From CAYJDP01 sp964371025 (GTDB lineage Bacteria; Bacillota_I; Bacilli_A; RF39; UBA660): a stretch of 64,000 nt of DNA. The position numbers and the translations under genes are program-made. This document shows positions 25,640 to 33,283 of this stretch, one piece after another. The notes below the pieces were generated by a model that worked only from the letters and a program-made list of their open reading frames with translations, searched no databases and was not told the origin of the DNA. Each line of letters opens with the position of its first letter. The first letter of the stretch is position 1. Where the stretch lies: contig CAYJKH010000005.1 in assembly GCA_964371025.1 (NCBI GenBank), forward strand, positions 1 to 64,000, read 5' to 3'.

Positions 25640-25668
25640 TAAAGAGACTAATTATATTAGTCTCTATC
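25640..25668 (-). terminator. terminator between rpsU and yqeY
   Basis: On the minus strand AGAGACTAAT and ATTAGTCTCT form a 10-bp stem with a 2-base loop, followed by TTATTATTTT. Read-through would feed yqeY. Confidence 0.75.
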
Positions 25669-25863
25669 TCTATTATTATTTCTGTTTCTTTTACGAGAAT
25701 TTTTAATTCCTTCTTTTTTCGCTGCTCTTCTTTTAACACCCGGTTTATCATAACCTTCGCGTTTTTTACATTCTGAAGGGACACCGTCTCTTGCTACTTT
25801 TTGCTTGAATTTTTTTAGAGCCATGTCTAAATTTCCGTTTTTAACGCTTACTTGAGTTGCCAT
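25657..25863 (-). CDS. rpsU: 30S ribosomal protein S21
   Basis: Small-subunit protein near the anti-Shine-Dalgarno end of 16S rRNA. The 68 residues show ALKKFKQKVARDGV, the KKREGYDKPGVKRRAAKKEG region and an Arg/Asn-rich tail. Length is slightly above the usual 57-70. It has its own promoter and a strong GGGAGGG ribosome site. Confidence 0.96.
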   Translation of the reverse strand: MATQVSVKNGNLDMALKKFKQKVARDGVPSECKKREGYDKPGVKRRAAKKEGIKNSRKRNRNNNRDRD

Positions 25864-25896
25864 CTTTTATCCCTCCCTTCGCATTTGCTATAAAGA

Positions 25897-25925
25897 ATTA
25901 TATCACTTAATTTTATATATTACAA
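25897..25925 (-). promoter_or_regulatory. promoter for rpsU
   Basis: On the minus strand TTGTAA (25925-25920) and TATAAT (25902-25897) are separated by 17 bases, about 30 bases before the start codon. Confidence 0.65.
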
Positions 25926-26196
25926 TTGTTTTTTTATATAAATGTAGTTTTTCTTGTTGTTTTTAAGAGGAATTAGTATATTTAATCAATTTTTATTTAT
26001 AAAAATCCATCTCATTTGAATTTAATAACTAATCATCACTAATAAGATATCAATCAACAAAATTATCATAAAATTTCTAATATGCTTAAATATTCCTGTT
26101 AACATTACTAATGTATGCTTTTCTACCATCTTTAATCACTCTAAAATAACTTCTTTTGTTATTATTAAAGTAAAAGAATGTTTAAATTACAAAAAA
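25926..26196. other. mostly empty AT-rich spacer between rpsU and the bacteriocin operon
   Basis: I see no confident gene or RNA in this stretch. It holds one candidate 35-codon hydrophobic ORF (26022-26129, minus) and one copy of a 13-base element (26159-26171). The rest is low-complexity AT sequence. Confidence 0.5.
26022..26129 (-). CDS. possible 35-residue hydrophobic peptide
   Basis: An ATG at 26129 opens 35 codons ending in TAA. The first 20 residues are basic (VEKH, FKHIRN). The last 15 form one hydrophobic stretch (MIILLIDILLVMISY). A weak GAGTGAT lies about 7 bases upstream, and a 13-base element shared with the bacteriocin operon start is about 30 bases upstream. It sits beyond the operon terminator. 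It could be an immunity-like or toxin-like membrane peptide, or chance. Confidence 0.28.
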   Translation of the reverse strand: MVEKHTLVMLTGIFKHIRNFMIILLIDILLVMISY

Positions 26197-26216
26197 ACTT
26201 GCTTATAGCAAGTTTT
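26190..26216 (-). terminator. terminator of the bacteriocin operon
   Basis: On the minus strand AAACTTGC and GCAAGTTT form an 8-bp stem with loop TATA, followed by TTTTT. It follows the last peptide stop by three bases. Confidence 0.88.
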
Positions 26217-26218
26217 AC

Positions 26219-26389
26219 TTATTCTAGTGAACAAAGTTTATTTTCTCCTAGTCTTCTAAAAGATGTTCCAACACTTTTGCCAGCATTAAATAGTAATTCA
26301 ATTACTTCCGTAAATGCAGTAATAACTGAACCACTTATTGTAGATCCACCTTTTATATTATCTAATTCTTGATTTGTATTTAGTTTCAT
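26219..26389 (-). CDS. bacteriocin-like peptide with double-glycine leader (last gene)
   Basis: The gene encodes 56 residues. The first 15 form a leader of the C39-processed type: LNTNQELDNIKGG has the LSxxELxxIxGG pattern and ends in GG. The predicted mature peptide is 41 residues, starting STISGSV. It has a hydrophobic amphipathic centre (ITAFTEVIELLF), glycine spacing AGKSVGTS, a basic FRRLG, and a single Cys four residues from the end (NKLCSLE). The start codon shares one base with the stop of the preceding peptide gene (TAATG). With the neighbouring peptide and exporter this looks like a two-peptide class IIb bacteriocin. Confidence 0.82.
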   Translation of the reverse strand: MKLNTNQELDNIKGGSTISGSVITAFTEVIELLFNAGKSVGTSFRRLGENKLCSLE

Positions 26390-26529
26390 TATTCACACTT
26401 TTTTGGAGAAGTTACCCCTTCTAAAATACCTGCTACAAATACGACAATAGCACTTATTCCTAGTACTGCTAGTAGTGATATTTCCCCTCCTATTATCCTT
26501 TCTAATTTATTATCTGCTACCTTTTTCAT
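26389..26529 (-). CDS. bacteriocin-like peptide with double-glycine leader (first gene)
   Basis: The gene encodes 46 residues. The leader of 15 ends in GG (DNKLERIIGG). The predicted mature 31-mer begins EISLL, has a strongly hydrophobic centre (AVLGISAIVVFVAGIL), then GVTSPKK, and one Cys as the next-to-last residue. It starts after AAAGGAGATAA and overlaps the accessory gene's TGA by 4 bases, so coupling is expected. Pairing with the downstream peptide is inferred from the identical leader length, adjacency and the matching single C-terminal Cys. Confidence 0.82.
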   Translation of the reverse strand: MKKVADNKLERIIGGEISLLAVLGISAIVVFVAGILEGVTSPKKCE

Positions 26530-26930
26530 TTATCTCCTTTCAAACTATTTTTTATCATAGTACTTATTAATTCTTTTTGATTTGGTATTACAATTTCTAA
26601 TACATCAGTATCATTATAATTATTAAGTTTTACTTCTAATACTAATTGATGATAATATATGTTATCTTTTTTTATAATTTTTTCTATTATTTCTTTTATA
26701 TTAAATTTATATTTTTGATTATCTACGTAAATTATTTGGGTAGTTGTTAACTTATTATAGTCCTTTTGGCTTAACATAACTATAATATTTTCTTTAGATA
26801 CTATACCACTTACTACTGTATAAGTTTTTATATTCATATTATAAATACTTATAATAACTAATAAAGTCAATATAAATACTATAAATGAGAAAAATATTAT
26901 TAGTTGCTTTTTATCATAACTACTCTTCAT
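26526..26930 (-). CDS. small membrane-anchored bacteriocin export accessory protein (minimal HlyD/MesE-like)
   Basis: The 134 residues have a single N-terminal membrane helix (about 10-29) and an outside domain rich in beta-type sequence: TYTVVSGIVSKENIIVML and NQKYKFNIKEI, then YYHQLVLEVKL. Class II bacteriocin exporters usually work with a HlyD-like accessory protein of about 450 residues. This looks like only the membrane anchor and barrel part, without the coiled coil. The role is inferred mainly from position between the exporter and the peptides. It overlaps the ATPase gene by 11 bases and the first peptide gene by 4. Confidence 0.6.
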   Translation of the reverse strand: MKSSYDKKQLIIFFSFIVFILTLLVIISIYNMNIKTYTVVSGIVSKENIIVMLSQKDYNKLTTTQIIYVDNQKYKFNIKEIIEKIIKKDNIYYHQLVLEVKLNNYNDTDVLEIVIPNQKELISTMIKNSLKGDK

Positions 26931-28128
26931 TAATTACTCCTTTTGTTAAACTTATAACTCTTGTAAATAAATCTTTATTATCTACTCGATGACTTATCAT
27001 AATTAATGTTTTTTGTTTTAAATATTTTATTACTTCTATTAATATTTCTCTTTCTCTTTTTATATCAACTTGATTTATAGATTCATCAAATATATAAATA
27101 TTACTATTTTTTAATAAGCTCCTTGCTAATATTATTCTTTGTCTTTCTCCTCCGGATAAATTAAATCCATTTTCTTCGATTATTAAATTTTCTTTTAATT
27201 TTGTCTTTTTTATTATTTCATCTACTTTGGTTATTTTTATGATTTTATTATAAGTTTTTTCATCAATATCTTTTTTTAAAGTTATATTATTATAAATTGT
27301 ATCTGTATATAAATACTCTGTTTGGGAAACATAAGTTATATTTTTTCTTAAAATTGCTAAATGATAATGATTTATATCAATATTACCAATACTTATCATT
27401 CCATATTCACACTCTAAATATCTAGCTAACAACTTCATTAAAGTTGATTTTCCTGTTCCAGTTGACCCAAAAATTAATATTTTTTCTTTATTTTTAATAA
27501 CTAAATTTAAGTTATTATATAATTTTTTATTACTATAACTATAAGTTAAATTATTAAACTTTATATCTCCTTCTACTTTTTTATCAGGGTAATTATTTTC
27601 TCCAACAAAATTTTCTTTTGTAATTGTATATAAATCCTCTATTCTATTAACTGCTAGTTTATAATTATTAAATTCATCAATTAATAAAATTAAATTAGTC
27701 ATTGAAGTTAGATAATACATAATTAGACTTTGAAATATTAATAACTCTCCGAGTAACATTTCTTTATTAATTATTAAATAGCTTCCAACGCCTAAGATTA
27801 GGATTGTTAATAAATTAATTAAATTAGTTTTTATAAATTTTTCTGCTTCTATCTTCTTTCCTAATAAATAGGTTTTTTCTAATAGTTTTTTATACTTATA
27901 TTTAAATCTATCTATTGTAGCTTTTTCAAAATGCATTCCTTTAATTACCTCAACACTGGCTAAGCTTTCAATTAAATAATTATTAATTTTAATTTCATGT
28001 TGAAAATATTTTTTTATACTTGTCTTTTTTAGTCTATTAAAAAACAAACTACTAATTATCAATATTATCATTACTAATAAAGTTATACTAAATAATAAAG
28101 TATTTACTTGATACATTAAAATTAACAT
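26920..28128 (-). CDS. bacteriocin exporter, C-terminal half (membrane helices and ATPase)
   Basis: The 402 residues hold the latter membrane helices (about 1-150) and a full ABC ATPase. Walker A is GSTGTGKST (221-229), the Q loop is in YVSQTEYLY, the signature is LSGGERQ, and Walker B is IYIFDESI. This is the second part of a peptidase-containing exporter (LagD/MesD type). The C39 and first helices are encoded just upstream in another frame with a 7-base overlap (28122-28128). The break falls inside a membrane helix, so frameshift or a coupled two-gene split are both possible. Confidence 0.85.
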   Translation of the reverse strand: MLILMYQVNTLLFSITLLVMIILIISSLFFNRLKKTSIKKYFQHEIKINNYLIESLASVEVIKGMHFEKATIDRFKYKYKKLLEKTYLLGKKIEAEKFIKTNLINLLTILILGVGSYLIINKEMLLGELLIFQSLIMYYLTSMTNLILLIDEFNNYKLAVNRIEDLYTITKENFVGENNYPDKKVEGDIKFNNLTYSYSNKKLYNNLNLVIKNKEKILIFGSTGTGKSTLMKLLARYLECEYGMISIGNIDINHYHLAILRKNITYVSQTEYLYTDTIYNNITLKKDIDEKTYNKIIKITKVDEIIKKTKLKENLIIEENGFNLSGGERQRIILARSLLKNSNIYIFDESINQVDIKREREILIEVIKYLKQKTLIMISHRVDNKDLFTRVISLTKGVINEE

Positions 28129-28979
28129 AATAAATCTGTTAATAATATCATAATTAGTTTTGCTAAAAAATTCTTAACTATTCCAATATCTTTAATTTTT
28201 GCAATTACTTCTCCAGTTGTTCTATTTTTATAATATAAATACGGGAGTAATATAATCCTTTCATATGTTTTAATTGTAAGAAAGTAATCAAAAAAAGTTG
28301 TCAATTTTAATAATAAGATATTTTTAATTATATTACTAAATTCTTTAATTAAATAAATTACTATCATAATTATACTAATAATTTTAATATTATGATCAAT
28401 ATTATAAGTAATTGCAAAATCAAGTAAGTATTTAAAATGAAATGCTGATATAACATTAAATATAAAATATATAATGGTTAATAACAAAATATAAAAAATA
28501 AATATTTTATTTTTCCTCATATATTTTGTTATTGTTTTTGTTATTATTTTTTTTCTTGTTATAAGTGGTAATTTTTTAATCGGTTTTAAAAAGATATAGT
28601 TATTACTACTTAGTAATTTAAATTCGGCTATTTTTATGATTTTTTTGCCAAATGCTGGATCCATTATTAACATTTTATTTAAATTAAAATCTATTTCATA
28701 TATAACTATAAAGTGATAGTAACTTTTATTTTTTATGATATGTGCAATTACTGGTAAATCACTTTTTTTTATATTTTCTAAATTTCCTGCTACTCCACTT
28801 GCACTAAACCCTAGTTTTTTTGAAGCTTCTACTAATTTATATGCTGTTACTCCACTTCTAGTTGTATTAGTTATTTCTCTTAAATATTCTCTTGATACAT
28901 CTCCTTGATAATATTTTATAATAGATAATAAACAACTTATACCACAATCTTTTATCCCTTCTTGTAATACCACTTTCAA
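28122..28979 (-). CDS. bacteriocin exporter, N-terminal half (C39 peptidase and first helices)
   Basis: The 285 residues begin with a C39 leader peptidase: Gln6, Cys12 in EGIKDCGISCL, His89 in YYHFIVIYEI and Asp107 in MDPAFG are the expected oxyanion, nucleophile and base residues. This domain cuts after double glycine, matching the peptides downstream. Two membrane helices and part of a third follow, then a stop within TDLLC. The start is TTG at 28979, behind AAGGAGGTGA. A -1 shift near 28130 would restore a roughly 685-residue LagD-like protein with the next gene. Confidence 0.85.
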   Translation of the reverse strand: MKVVLQEGIKDCGISCLLSIIKYYQGDVSREYLREITNTTRSGVTAYKLVEASKKLGFSASGVAGNLENIKKSDLPVIAHIIKNKSYYHFIVIYEIDFNLNKMLIMDPAFGKKIIKIAEFKLLSSNNYIFLKPIKKLPLITRKKIITKTITKYMRKNKIFIFYILLLTIIYFIFNVISAFHFKYLLDFAITYNIDHNIKIISIIMIVIYLIKEFSNIIKNILLLKLTTFFDYFLTIKTYERIILLPYLYYKNRTTGEVIAKIKDIGIVKNFLAKLIMILLTDLLC

Positions 28980-29039
28980 GTTATTATTTCACCTCCTTAC
29001 TTTATTATTAAAGTTAGAAGTTTTTTTCCTTTAAAAATT

Positions 29040-29070
29040 AAAAAAAATAGATAATTTCTTATCTATTTTA
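29040..29070 (-). terminator. terminator after tRNA-Arg
   Basis: On the minus strand AATAGATAA and TTATCTATT form a 9-bp stem with loop GAAA, followed by TTTTTT. It separates the tRNA from the bacteriocin operon. Confidence 0.85.
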
Positions 29071-29078
29071 TTTTCAAC

Positions 29079-29155
29079 TGGTGTTCGCGAGGCGACTCGA
29101 ACGCCTGACCGATCGCTTAGAAGGCGATTGCTCTATCCAACTGAGCTACGCAAAC
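29079..29155 (-). tRNA. tRNA-Arg, anticodon UCU
   Basis: A full cloverleaf is visible. The acceptor GTTTGCG pairs with CGCGAAC (one G-U). The D arm is GCTC-AGTTGGATA-GAGC, the anticodon stem ATCGC/GCGAT has loop CTTCTAA (anticodon TCT at 29121-29119), and the T arm is AGGCG-TTCGAGT-CGCCT. ACCA is encoded at the end. It reads AGA/AGG codons, the dominant Arg codons expected in such AT-rich DNA. Confidence 0.97.
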
Positions 29156-29174
29156 ATATCAACTGACAAGATAA

Positions 29175-29203
29175 ATTATACATTATTTGTCAGTTAATTT
29201 CAA
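29175..29203 (-). promoter_or_regulatory. promoter for tRNA-Arg
   Basis: On the minus strand TTGAAA (29203-29198) and TATAAT (29180-29175) are separated by 17 bases. The perfect 9-base inverted repeat AACTGACAA/TTGTCAGTT (29195-29187 and 29169-29161) flanks the -10 box. Confidence 0.75.
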
Positions 29204-29210
29204 GTGTTTT

Positions 29211-32200
29211 TTACACTTTTTCTATTTCGATGATAGCATCTAATTCATTTAATTTTATATTATTAACTAAACTGTCATCTTTTACTATATTTATTCCTAA
29301 TACTTCTCCTTTAATGTACTCTTCAAAAGTACTCATCATTTCATCTAATTTAATATCTCCATTATACTTAATATTAATATTATCTGTAATTACTAAGTCT
29401 TTTTCTTTTCGCATAGCCTGAATTACTCTTACAAATTCTCTAGCATATCCTTCTAATAAAAGTTCATTACTTAAAGTAGTATTTAATACAACACAAGTTA
29501 CATTATTAGAACTTGATGCATATCCTTCTTTTTGCTTTAATGTAATTAAAGTATTTTCTTTAGTCAGTAATAATTTTTCTCCATCTAAGTCAATTTCAAA
29601 TCCAATTTTTTCAACATTTTTAATATCCTCTGTTGTTAATTGATTAAGTTTTTCTTGTAATAATTTAATCTTAGGACCTAAGGTCTTTCCTAATACTTTA
29701 AAATTAGGTTTGATAATATAATCTAAGTATTTAGTCATATCTTTTATATACTCTAATTCTTTTACATTTAACTCTTCTTTAATAACTACTTCTAATTCTC
29801 CGATTAGTTCTTTGTTTTCTTCTGGTAAAATCATATTTTGGATTGGTTGTCTAACTTTAATATTTGCTTCTTCTCTAGCAAAACGCCCTAGTGAGCATAT
29901 ATCTCTAACTAAATCCATTCTTTTTTCAGATACCGCATCAATTAAATCATTATTTACTTTAGGAAATAATTCTAAATGAACAGACTCTTTTTCTGTAAGA
30001 TTTTGATAGATTTCTTCAGTTAAATAAGGCGTAATTGGAGCGCATAATTTAGTTAATGTAAGTAGTGTTTCATAAGTTGTTAAATAAACTGCTTTTTTAC
30101 TAGTCGTTAATTCACTATCCCAAAATCTACGTCTATTACTTCTAATATACCAGTTACTTAAATCATCATTTAAAAACGGTATGATTAATTTAGTAACTTT
30201 ATTTAAATCATATTCATCATATGCAAGTGTTACATCTTTTACTAATTTATTTAATTTAGATAATAACCATTTATCAATTAATTCTCTATCTTTAATATCT
30301 ATATTATATTCTCTTGGATCAATATTATCAGCATTAGCATACATTTCAAAAAATGAATAAGTATTTTTAAATGTTGATACATATTTTGAATAAACTTCTT
30401 TTAATCCTTCAATATCAAATTTTAAAGGTGTCCAAACTGGAGACACATATGGTAAATAAAATCTAACTGTATCTGCTCCATATTCATCCATAGTTGTAAA
30501 TGGTTCTACTATATTACCTTTTGATTTAGACATTTTCTTACCTTCACTGTCTAGTAATAAATCATTTACTAAAACATTTTTAAATGGGGATACCCCTTTT
30601 ACAAAAACTCCTAAAACAAGTAGTGTATAAAACCATCCTCTTGTTTGATCAATTCCTTCACATATAAAATCTGCTGGGAACTGTTCATCAAATAATTCCT
30701 TATTTTCAAATGGATAATGATATTGAGCAAAAGGCATACTACCAGAATCAAACCAGCAATCAATTACCTCACTAACTCTTTTCATATCTTTTTTACATTT
30801 AGGACATTTAATATAAATATCATCTACCACTGGTCTATGTAAGTCTAGTTCTTCATCTAGTTTAGTAGTTGATAGTTCTCTTAACTCTTCAACTGATCCT
30901 ATCATATGTTCATGACCACATGAACAAGTCCATAATGGAAGTGGAGTTCCCCAATATCTATTTCTAGAAATTGCCCAATCATTTAAATTTTCAAGCCAAT
31001 TACCAAATCTTTTTTCTCCAACAAAAGATGGATACCAATTAATTGTTTTATTAGCCTCAACTATTTTATCTTTTATTTTAGTAACTTCTAAATAATAACT
31101 TGGTTTTGAATAATAAATTAATTTAGAAGCACATCTCCAACAATGAGGATAATTATGAACAACTTTTTGTTTTTTAAATAATTTATCATTTTCTTTTAAA
31201 TATTTAATCACATCTAAATCAGCATCAAATACTAATTTACCAGTCCACGGTCCTTCACTATAACATCCATCTTCTCCTACTGGATTTAAATATGGTAATT
31301 TATAAACTTTACCAACATCAGCATCATCTTGTCCAAAAGCTGGTGCCATATGAACAATACCTGTTCCTGAATCCATTGTTACATAGTCTGCTAAAGTAAC
31401 AAAAAAGGCTTTTTTATTAACTTTTAGTTCTGGGATTAATTGTTCATATTCGATATACTCTAAATCTTTCCCAATAAAAGTATTCAAAACTTCATAGTCA
31501 TCTCCTAAAACTTCAGTTGCTAAATTTTTGGCAACATAAAATTTATACCCTTTAGATTCTGCTAAAATATATTCTTCTTTTGGATTAACTGCAACAGCAA
31601 CATTAGCTAGTAATGTCCAAGGAGTTGTCGTCCATACTAAAAAGTATTCATCTTTATCTTTTAACTTCATTGGTACAATTACTGTATCTACACTAACTTC
31701 TTTATACCCTTGAGCAACTTCGTGAGATGCAAGCCCTGTTCCACATCTAGGACAGTATGGTAATATTTTTGTTCCTTCGTAAAATAAACCTTCATCAAAG
31801 AATTTTTTTAATATCCACCATTCTGTTTCAATATAACTATTATCATATGTTACATAAGGATTTTTCAAATCAATAAATTGTCCCATTTGAGATGTTAAAT
31901 TAGAAAATGTTTTTTCATTTTTAAAGACATTTTCACGACATTTTTCATTAAATTCTTTAATTCCATATTTTTCTATATCACTTTTTCCTGTAAATCCTAA
32001 TTCTTTTTCTACTTGTAACTCTACTGGCAGTCCATGAGTATCCCAACCCACTTTACGAACAACTCTTTTATCATTCATAACTTGATATTTACACATCGTA
32101 TCTTTTAAAAATTTTGCAACCATATGGTGAAGACCTGGATGCCCATTAGCAGTAGCTGGTCCATCATAAAAAACATAATTTTCACTGTTTTTTCGTATTT

Positions 32201-32300
32201 CTAGTTGTCTATTATAAATCCCATCTACTCCATCCCATGAGTTTAATATATCTTTTTCTACTTCATTTATTTTCTTTTTACTTAAACTTTTAAATTTCAT
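29211..32300 (-). CDS. ileS: isoleucyl-tRNA synthetase, eukaryote-like (type 2)
   Basis: Class I synthetase that charges tRNA-Ile and edits Val. The 1029 residues exceed the usual Bacillus type (about 920). The HIGH-equivalent is in ATANGHPGLHHMVAKFLKD rather than the type 1 HIGHALN form, and KMSKSKGN is intact. A CPRCGTG/CPKCKKD Cys set flanks the CP1 editing domain. The features fit the IleRS2 class, which is known to be less sensitive to mupirocin; resistance here is inference. It follows the exchanger gene by 3 bases and is under the Ile T-box. Confidence 0.96.
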   Translation of the reverse strand: MKFKSLSKKKINEVEKDILNSWDGVDGIYNRQLEIRKNSENYVFYDGPATANGHPGLHHMVAKFLKDTMCKYQVMNDKRVVRKVGWDTHGLPVELQVEKELGFTGKSDIEKYGIKEFNEKCRENVFKNEKTFSNLTSQMGQFIDLKNPYVTYDNSYIETEWWILKKFFDEGLFYEGTKILPYCPRCGTGLASHEVAQGYKEVSVDTVIVPMKLKDKDEYFLVWTTTPWTLLANVAVAVNPKEEYILAESKGYKFYVAKNLATEVLGDDYEVLNTFIGKDLEYIEYEQLIPELKVNKKAFFVTLADYVTMDSGTGIVHMAPAFGQDDADVGKVYKLPYLNPVGEDGCYSEGPWTGKLVFDADLDVIKYLKENDKLFKKQKVVHNYPHCWRCASKLIYYSKPSYYLEVTKIKDKIVEANKTINWYPSFVGEKRFGNWLENLNDWAISRNRYWGTPLPLWTCSCGHEHMIGSVEELRELSTTKLDEELDLHRPVVDDIYIKCPKCKKDMKRVSEVIDCWFDSGSMPFAQYHYPFENKELFDEQFPADFICEGIDQTRGWFYTLLVLGVFVKGVSPFKNVLVNDLLLDSEGKKMSKSKGNIVEPFTTMDEYGADTVRFYLPYVSPVWTPLKFDIEGLKEVYSKYVSTFKNTYSFFEMYANADNIDPREYNIDIKDRELIDKWLLSKLNKLVKDVTLAYDEYDLNKVTKLIIPFLNDDLSNWYIRSNRRRFWDSELTTSKKAVYLTTYETLLTLTKLCAPITPYLTEEIYQNLTEKESVHLELFPKVNNDLIDAVSEKRMDLVRDICSLGRFAREEANIKVRQPIQNMILPEENKELIGELEVVIKEELNVKELEYIKDMTKYLDYIIKPNFKVLGKTLGPKIKLLQEKLNQLTTEDIKNVEKIGFEIDLDGEKLLLTKENTLITLKQKEGYASSSNNVTCVVLNTTLSNELLLEGYAREFVRVIQAMRKEKDLVITDNINIKYNGDIKLDEMMSTFEEYIKGEVLGINIVKDDSLVNNIKLNELDAIIEIEKV

Positions 32301-32303
32301 TTT

Positions 32304-33263
32304 CTAACCTCCTATAATTATATATCCATAATATATAATAAATAATCCTAATAAAATAGATCCTTCAATTCTTGTAATTTTATAATTTCTAAACGAAAAC
32401 ACAAATAATAATAATGCTGATAAGCCCATAACTGTTAAGTCAATTAGACTAAATCCAATATTTGATATTCCTCCAAATAATATAACAGGAATTCCTAAAA
32501 CGATTCCGATATTGAATATGTTACTTCCCACAACATTTCCAATTGCTATATCATATTCACCTTTTTTAGTAGCTACTAAACTTGTGACTAATTCTGGGAG
32601 TGATGTCCCAAGAGCAACAATTGTAAGTGCTATTACTCTTTCACTAATTCCTAAAGTTTCTGCTATGCCAGTGGCTGAAGAAACAGCAAAATTACTTCCT
32701 AAAATAATTCCAACTATTCCAATTATTGAATAAATAATTGATTTTTTGATACTTAATTTTGCTTCTTCTACTTCTAGTAGAGAATCTTTCTTCTTTCTCA
32801 TCATTGAGAATAAATAATATACAAATACTCCAAATACTAACACAATTATTATGGCATCACTTCTAGTTAATGCACTAGTTGCGGCTCCATCAATTAATGT
32901 ATCGCTTATTAAAACTAAGAATAATGTAGTTAAAAGTAATGTAATTGGTAATTCTTTTTTTACAGTATTATTTTTTACGACTAAGGGATGAATAATTGCA
33001 CTTAGTCCTAAAATTAATAAAATATTTGTAATATTACTCCCAATAACATTTCCTAAAACTAATTCTCCTGATCCCGCTAAGAGAGACTGAATACTTACAG
33101 CAAACTCTGGAGCACTTGTCCCAAATGATACAATGGTTAATCCTACTAGTAATTTTGATACTTTGAAATTTAAAGCTAAGTCTTTTGCTCCATCAACAAA
33201 AAAATCGGCTCCTTTTATTAAAATAACAAACCCCACTATTAATAATATTATATCTACTATCAT
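32304..33263 (-). CDS. sodium/calcium exchanger family membrane protein (CaCA, YrbG-like)
   Basis: The 319-residue antiporter has about ten helices arranged as two homologous halves. Each half carries the cation-binding alpha motif: VSFGTSAPEFAVSI in the first and VALGTSLPELVTSL in the second, each followed by GNVIGSNITNI or GNVVGSNIFNI. It likely exchanges Ca2+ for Na+ or H+. It lies between an Ile T-box and ileS with only 3 bases to ileS, so it is co-regulated with Ile-tRNA charging, an unusual arrangement. Confidence 0.93.
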   Translation of the reverse strand: MIVDIILLIVGFVILIKGADFFVDGAKDLALNFKVSKLLVGLTIVSFGTSAPEFAVSIQSLLAGSGELVLGNVIGSNITNILLILGLSAIIHPLVVKNNTVKKELPITLLLTTLFLVLISDTLIDGAATSALTRSDAIIIVLVFGVFVYYLFSMMRKKKDSLLEVEEAKLSIKKSIIYSIIGIVGIILGSNFAVSSATGIAETLGISERVIALTIVALGTSLPELVTSLVATKKGEYDIAIGNVVGSNIFNIGIVLGIPVILFGGISNIGFSLIDLTVMGLSALLLFVFSFRNYKITRIEGSILLGLFIIYYGYIIIGG

Positions 33264-33283
33264 TATTCCTCCTTTTATAAAAC

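Noticed and set aside
26130..26190. An out-of-frame stretch reading like a protein fragment (FNNNKRSYFRVIKDG...)
   Set aside because: About 27 open codons with no start or ribosome site; it could be a remnant but there is no independent support.
28122..28140. Programmed -1 frameshifting in the exporter
   Set aside because: The codons before the break (GAT TTA TTA TGT TAA) do not form a canonical X-XXY-YYZ slippery site and no stimulatory hairpin is clear.
26190..29155. Bacteriocin operon as an integrated mobile island next to tRNA-Arg
   Set aside because: No integrase, transposase or direct repeats are visible, and base composition looks like the neighbours.
29161..29195. Perfect 9-base inverted repeat flanking the -10 box of tRNA-Arg as an ileS terminator or attachment site
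   Set aside because: No T run and a 17-base loop argue against a terminator. No second copy of the tRNA end is seen at the far side of the bacteriocin operon, so no integration site is claimed.
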